From the NCBI GenBank assembly GCA_902478715.1, contig CABSMC010000021.1, positions 1 to 35,834 on the forward strand: DNA of 35,834 nucleotides, in the 5' to 3' direction. Below are positions 32,512 to 35,834 of the stretch, piece after piece (positions within the stretch are counted from its first letter, which is position 1; each line of letters starts with the position of its first letter). A model generated the notes under the pieces. It worked only from the letters and a program-made list of their open reading frames with translations, was not told where the DNA came from and did no database searches. The stretch is from an uncultured Adlercreutzia sp. Its GTDB lineage: Bacteria; Actinomycetota; Coriobacteriia; Coriobacteriales; Eggerthellaceae. A program made the translations under genes and the position numbers.

Positions 32512-32641
32512 GAGTATTTTCGTATTTCGCGGGAGAAAATTTATCGGCCGCCGCGCCACCATTGCGCCCCGCTACCGCGCACCATCGCCGCTGCCGCGCA
32601 CGACCGCCGCCATCGCCGCTTCGCAACTATCCTCGCACGCC

Positions 32642-33463
32642 CTACCATTCCAAGATATCGTAGCCCTGGGCGTTGGCCGTGCGCGTAAGGGGCCGATCCG
32701 GCGTGACCGCGTAGGCGCTCTTCGCAGCGGCCAGCATGGCCCTATCGGAATGATGGTCGCCGTAGGCCCAGGCGAGCTCCCAGCCGTCCGCGCCGAACAG
32801 CTCGTCGCACAGGCGACGGAGCACCACCACCTTCTCGGGGCCCTCGATGGGCTCGCCCTCCACCTCGTCGGTGTAGTTGCCCTGAAAGTCGACCCTCATG
32901 CGCGTGGCGATGGCGTACTGGATGGGGCGGCGCTCCATGGCCGCGGCGATGATGGGCTCGAAGGTGGCCGACACGCACACCACGGCATGCCCCGCCTCCT
33001 CGTGGGCCGTCATCTCGGCCTCGGCATCGGCGCGGAAACGCCGGTCGATGACCTGGTCGTAGAAGTCGCGCAGAAACGCGTTCACCTCCGCGACCGGCCG
33101 CCCCGCGAACGCGCGGAACACCAGCCCCCGCACCCATGCCTCGTTCTGGGGCAGGCGCGTCTTGTAGGCGAAGGCCCAGCTGAGAATGCGGGCCACCACC
33201 GAGGGCGACAGCATGCGCCGGCGCACCAGGTAGCGGACGAGCATGACCGGCGAGTTGCCCTGGATGCACGTGCCGTCGAAATCGAAGGCCGCCACCTGGA
33301 CTTTTCCCTCAGCGTTGCGCGCAATCGGCCCGTCCATGAGTCGGATGGCGCCCAAGGCGTCGGGGGTCACGCGGCGCACCCCGGCGGGAAGTGGCCCGGT
33401 CTCGCCGCGAAAAGCCGCGTCGTCGGGAATTCTCACATAGGTGCTCGCCTGGGGCATAATCAC
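32642..33463 (-). CDS. HAD-superfamily subfamily IB phosphatase
   Basis: The start is taken at GTG 33463, with GGAGGA 7 bases before it; TTG 33499 and ATG 33457 are alternatives. The 273-residue protein has all HAD motifs. DFDGT (Asp61, Asp63) is the nucleophile and acid, VSATFE (about 162-167) is motif II, the Lys in EGPEKV (about 209) is motif III, and YGDHHSD (about 234-240) is motif IV. The helical cap between motifs I and II is of the IB type, as in SerB-like and lipid-phosphate phosphatases (YLVRRRMLSPSVVARILSWAFAYK). It probably hydrolyses a phosphomonoester; the substrate is unknown. It lacks membrane helices. It is on the same strand as its neighbours, but gaps of more than 200 bases suggest a separate transcript. 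Confidence 0.88.
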   Translation of the reverse strand: MIMPQASTYVRIPDDAAFRGETGPLPAGVRRVTPDALGAIRLMDGPIARNAEGKVQVAAFDFDGTCIQGNSPVMLVRYLVRRRMLSPSVVARILSWAFAYKTRLPQNEAWVRGLVFRAFAGRPVAEVNAFLRDFYDQVIDRRFRADAEAEMTAHEEAGHAVVCVSATFEPIIAAAMERRPIQYAIATRMRVDFQGNYTDEVEGEPIEGPEKVVVLRRLCDELFGADGWELAWAYGDHHSDRAMLAAAKSAYAVTPDRPLTRTANAQGYDILEW

Positions 33464-33632
33464 TCGCTCGTCCTCCAGCTGTGCGGTCAGGTTCGTCAAA
33501 ATTTGCCTCGCCTATGATAGCCGACCCGGCACGACCCCGCCCGTCCTGCGACGTTTCTGCAGGAAACTTTTACGGAATTGAAGGAATGGAGCCGCCTCGC
33601 CGAAGAACGGCTTCGCGCCTGTTCCCGCAAGA

Positions 33633-33703
33633 GGCGACCTTGATCGTTCCTGTTCAGGTGCGGTGGCCTCGCTTGAGGAGGGCAGACCAAGGTCTGCCCC
33701 TAC
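33633..33703. repeat. composite palindromic element, copy 2
   Basis: GGCGACCTTGATCG starts at 33633 and GGGCAGACCAAGGTCTGCCC lies at 33680-33699, followed by CTAC. The inner units are 47 bases apart, against 49 in copy 1 (1598-1680). The left unit is more decayed here. It fills the gap between the ABC gene end and the HAD gene start. Confidence 0.6.
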
Positions 33704-33747
33704 AGATGGGCCGACGTCTACGAAGAGGTTACGGGAGGAAAGAGAGG

Positions 33748-35649
33748 CTACTCCTCGAAGCGGTCGTTGCAGGAGGCGAACTGGGAGTTGTACAGCTCGG
33801 CGTAGAAACCGCCCGCAGCGAGCAGCTCCTCGTGGCTGCCCTGCTCCACGATGTCGCCGTCGCGCATGACCAAGATGAGGTCGGCCGCACGGATGGTGGA
33901 GAGCCTATGCGCGATGACGAAGGACGTGCGTCCCGCCATGAGCCGGTCCATGGCCTCTTGGATGCGCAGCTCGGTGCGCGTGTCCACCGAAGAGGTGGCC
34001 TCGTCCAGAATGAGCATGCGGCGGTCGGCCAGAAGGGCCCGGGCGATGGTGATGAGCTGGCGCTGGCCCTGGCTCAAGTTGCTCGCGTCCTCGTTGATCT
34101 CGAAGTCGTAACCGCCGGGCAGCATGCGGATGAAATGGTCGGCGCAGGCCTCGCGCGCGGCCGCCTCCACGTCCCCGTCGGTGGCATTAAGCCGCCCGTA
34201 GCGGATGTTCTCGCGCACGGTGCCGGAGAACAGCCACGTATCCTGCAGCACCATGGCGAACAGATTCCGCACATCAGGGCGGGAAAGCTCGCGGATGTCG
34301 GCGCCGCCGATACGGATGGCGCCCGCGTCCACGTCGTAGAAGCGCATGAGCAGCTTCACCATGGTGGTCTTGCCGGCGCCCGTGGGGCCGACGATGGCCA
34401 CGGTTTGCCCGGCAGCCACGCGAGCGGAGAAGTTGCGGATGACGGGCGCATCGGGCGTGTAGCCGAAGCGCACGCCGTCGAATTCCACGTCGGTGGAAAG
34501 CGTTGCGGGATCCACGGCGGAAGCCTCTTTCGGCACCTCGGGCAGATCGAGGAAGGCGAAGATGCGCTCGGCCGCCGCGGCCAGGGACTGCAGCACGTTG
34601 GAGATCTGGGCCAGCTGGGTGATGGGCTGCGTGAAGTTCTTCACGTACTGGACGAAGGCCTGGATGTCGCCCACCGTGATAGTGCCCGCCACGGCGAAGA
34701 GCGCGCCGGTGACGGCGACGGCCACATACCCCAGATTCCCCACGAACCCGAGCACCGGCATCATGAGGCCAGAGAGGAACTGCGCCTTCCAGCCGGCGTT
34801 GTACAGCGCCTCGTTGTCGGCCTCGTAGGCGCGCACGGTCTCGTCCTCCCGCCCGAAGGCGCGCACGACGGCATGGCCCGAGAACGTCTCCTCCACACGG
34901 CCGTTCAGCGCGCCGAGCAGGCGCTGCTGGGCCACGAAGTGCTTCTGGGAGAGCCTCACCACCACCGCCACGAGCGCCATGGAGACCGGCACCATGACCA
35001 GGGCCACGAGCGTCATGATCCAGTTGATGGAGAGCATCATGACAAGCACGCCCACCACCGTGACCGCCGAGGTGATGGCCTGGGTGATGCCCTGGTTGAG
35101 GCTCTGGCCCAGCGTGTCCACATCGTTGGTGATGCGCGAGAGGGTATCGCCCGTGGAGGTCTTCTCGAAATACCCGAAGGGGACGCGGTCGATCTTTTTC
35201 GCAATGGCGTCGCGCAGCCGGTAGCACGTCTGCTGCGAGATGTAGCCCATGACCCAGGACTGCACCCACGAGCACGCCGCCGACAGCAGGTACAGGGCCA
35301 GCGTCGCCAGAAGGATGCGGCCGATGGCGTCGAAATCGATCGAGCCGGTGCCGGCTGCGGAGGCCACAGCGCCGTCGAAGAGCACCGTGGTGGCCTCGGA
35401 GAGCACCTTGGGCCCCACGATGGAAAACGCGGTGGAAGCGATGGCGAACAGGAGCACGAGCAGAAGCCGGCCCTTGAACTGTCCCATGAAGGCGAGCATG
35501 CGCTTCATGGTGGGGCCGAAGGCCAGCGCCTTCTCGCCGCCCATCATGCGGGCCGCCGGGCCATGGCCGCCGGGGCCGTGCCCATGGCCGCCGGGGCCCC
35601 GCCGAGGGCCGCCGCCGGCCTTAGGAATGAAGGAAGGATGCCCGCTCAT
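33748..35649 (-). CDS. ABC exporter subunit, fused membrane and ATPase domains
   Basis: The 633-residue half-transporter has a Gly/His/Pro-rich cytoplasmic leader (about 8-35, with GGHGHGPGGHG). Six membrane helices follow (about 55-330), then a nucleotide-binding domain. This has Walker A GPTGAGKTT (about 420-428), signature LSQGQRQ (about 523), Walker B LILDEATS (about 546-553) and the H-loop IAHRLST. Its type is the B-family multidrug/lipid exporter. Its start overlaps the stop of the upstream gene by 4 bases (ATGA). That partner has an AQRIST in place of AHRLST, so the two probably form a heterodimer with one degenerate ATP site. The transported substrate is unknown. The His-rich leader might bind metal. 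Confidence 0.93.
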   Translation of the reverse strand: MSGHPSFIPKAGGGPRRGPGGHGHGPGGHGPAARMMGGEKALAFGPTMKRMLAFMGQFKGRLLLVLLFAIASTAFSIVGPKVLSEATTVLFDGAVASAAGTGSIDFDAIGRILLATLALYLLSAACSWVQSWVMGYISQQTCYRLRDAIAKKIDRVPFGYFEKTSTGDTLSRITNDVDTLGQSLNQGITQAITSAVTVVGVLVMMLSINWIMTLVALVMVPVSMALVAVVVRLSQKHFVAQQRLLGALNGRVEETFSGHAVVRAFGREDETVRAYEADNEALYNAGWKAQFLSGLMMPVLGFVGNLGYVAVAVTGALFAVAGTITVGDIQAFVQYVKNFTQPITQLAQISNVLQSLAAAAERIFAFLDLPEVPKEASAVDPATLSTDVEFDGVRFGYTPDAPVIRNFSARVAAGQTVAIVGPTGAGKTTMVKLLMRFYDVDAGAIRIGGADIRELSRPDVRNLFAMVLQDTWLFSGTVRENIRYGRLNATDGDVEAAAREACADHFIRMLPGGYDFEINEDASNLSQGQRQLITIARALLADRRMLILDEATSSVDTRTELRIQEAMDRLMAGRTSFVIAHRLSTIRAADLILVMRDGDIVEQGSHEELLAAGGFYAELYNSQFASCNDRFEE

Positions 35650-35834
35650 CGCGCACCCCCTTCCACAAGTTCTTCCTCGGAAAGCTGCGACAGGGCGATT
35701 TCGCGGTACTCGGGGCAGCTCTCCATGAGCTCGGCATGGGTGCCCACGCCGGCGACGCGCCCCTCGTCGAGCACCACGATGCGATCGGCCGCAAGCACCG
35801 TGGAGATGCGCTGGGCCCCGATAATCACGGTGGA
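35646..35834 (-). CDS. ABC exporter partner subunit (partial, C-terminal end)
   Basis: Only the last 62 residues are in the window; the gene continues beyond 35834. The visible part is the end of an ABC ATPase domain: GAQRISTVLAADRIVVLDEG, then GVGTHAELMESCPEYREI. The switch His of the H-loop is Gln here (AQRIST), as in many heterodimeric exporters where one site is non-catalytic. It overlaps the next gene by ATGA and is probably co-translated with it. Confidence 0.9.
   Translation of the reverse strand, partial: STVIIGAQRISTVLAADRIVVLDEGRVAGVGTHAELMESCPEYREIALSQLSEEELVEGGAR

Noticed and set aside
1..35834. tRNA or rRNA genes
   Set aside because: I saw no cloverleaf with a T-loop and acceptor stem, and no rRNA-like stretch on either strand.

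Overview
The window is high-GC bacterial DNA dominated by housekeeping genes. Several traits point to an anaerobic actinomycete of the Coriobacteriia, most likely an Eggerthellaceae-type gut bacterium: a Tat-exported membrane-bound [NiFe] uptake hydrogenase with cytochrome b, paired YhgE/Pip proteins, a GLUG-repeat cell-wall protein with a VPQTG sorting signal, and prephenate dehydratase. This placement rests on gene content and protein style only; no marker comparison was possible.

Layout. 1-63 is the tail of an unknown gene. metK (254-1522) follows a SAM-clan riboswitch (144-249) whose last nucleotides are the metK Shine-Dalgarno. A bidirectional terminator separates metK from a leftward operon: gltX, a Pro/Ala/Tyr-rich membrane protein and a PaaI-type thioesterase (5123-1760). 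The wall-anchored GLUG protein (5446-7734) and a small unknown gene (8275-7823) converge. 8294-9931 is a visibly AT-richer patch with an AbiEi/DUF559-type nuclease gene and an unusual 27-bp perfect inverted repeat. Then come a DMT-family exporter, mfd, a divergent nth, and a leftward pair of small membrane protein plus hydrogenase maturation protease. Two overlapping YhgE/Pip genes (22262-17426) are preceded by a palindromic operator candidate.

The hydrogenase operon runs leftward as small subunit, large subunit, cytochrome b (26274-22618) and ends at a strong terminator. 26275-29453 holds repeats, a second AbiEi/DUF559-type nuclease gene and prephenate dehydratase. Next is a leftward three-gene operon: a AAA+-like protein without a P-loop, a MutY-like glycosylase without the iron-sulfur cysteines, and MntP. 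Its promoter has a perfect palindrome between -35 and -10. The window closes with a HAD-IB phosphatase and a heterodimeric ABC exporter, the second half of which is cut by the window edge.

The most unusual signal is the density of palindromic repeats. A 127-bp palindrome sits in frame inside the mfd coding sequence. Two other intergenic elements carry its core word. A three-unit element (units +,-,-) occurs three times. A composite GACCnnGGTC palindrome occurs twice. Both solitary nuclease genes have a long inverted repeat roughly 130-185 bp downstream of their stop codons. This could be a repeat-nuclease association, but two cases cannot establish it.
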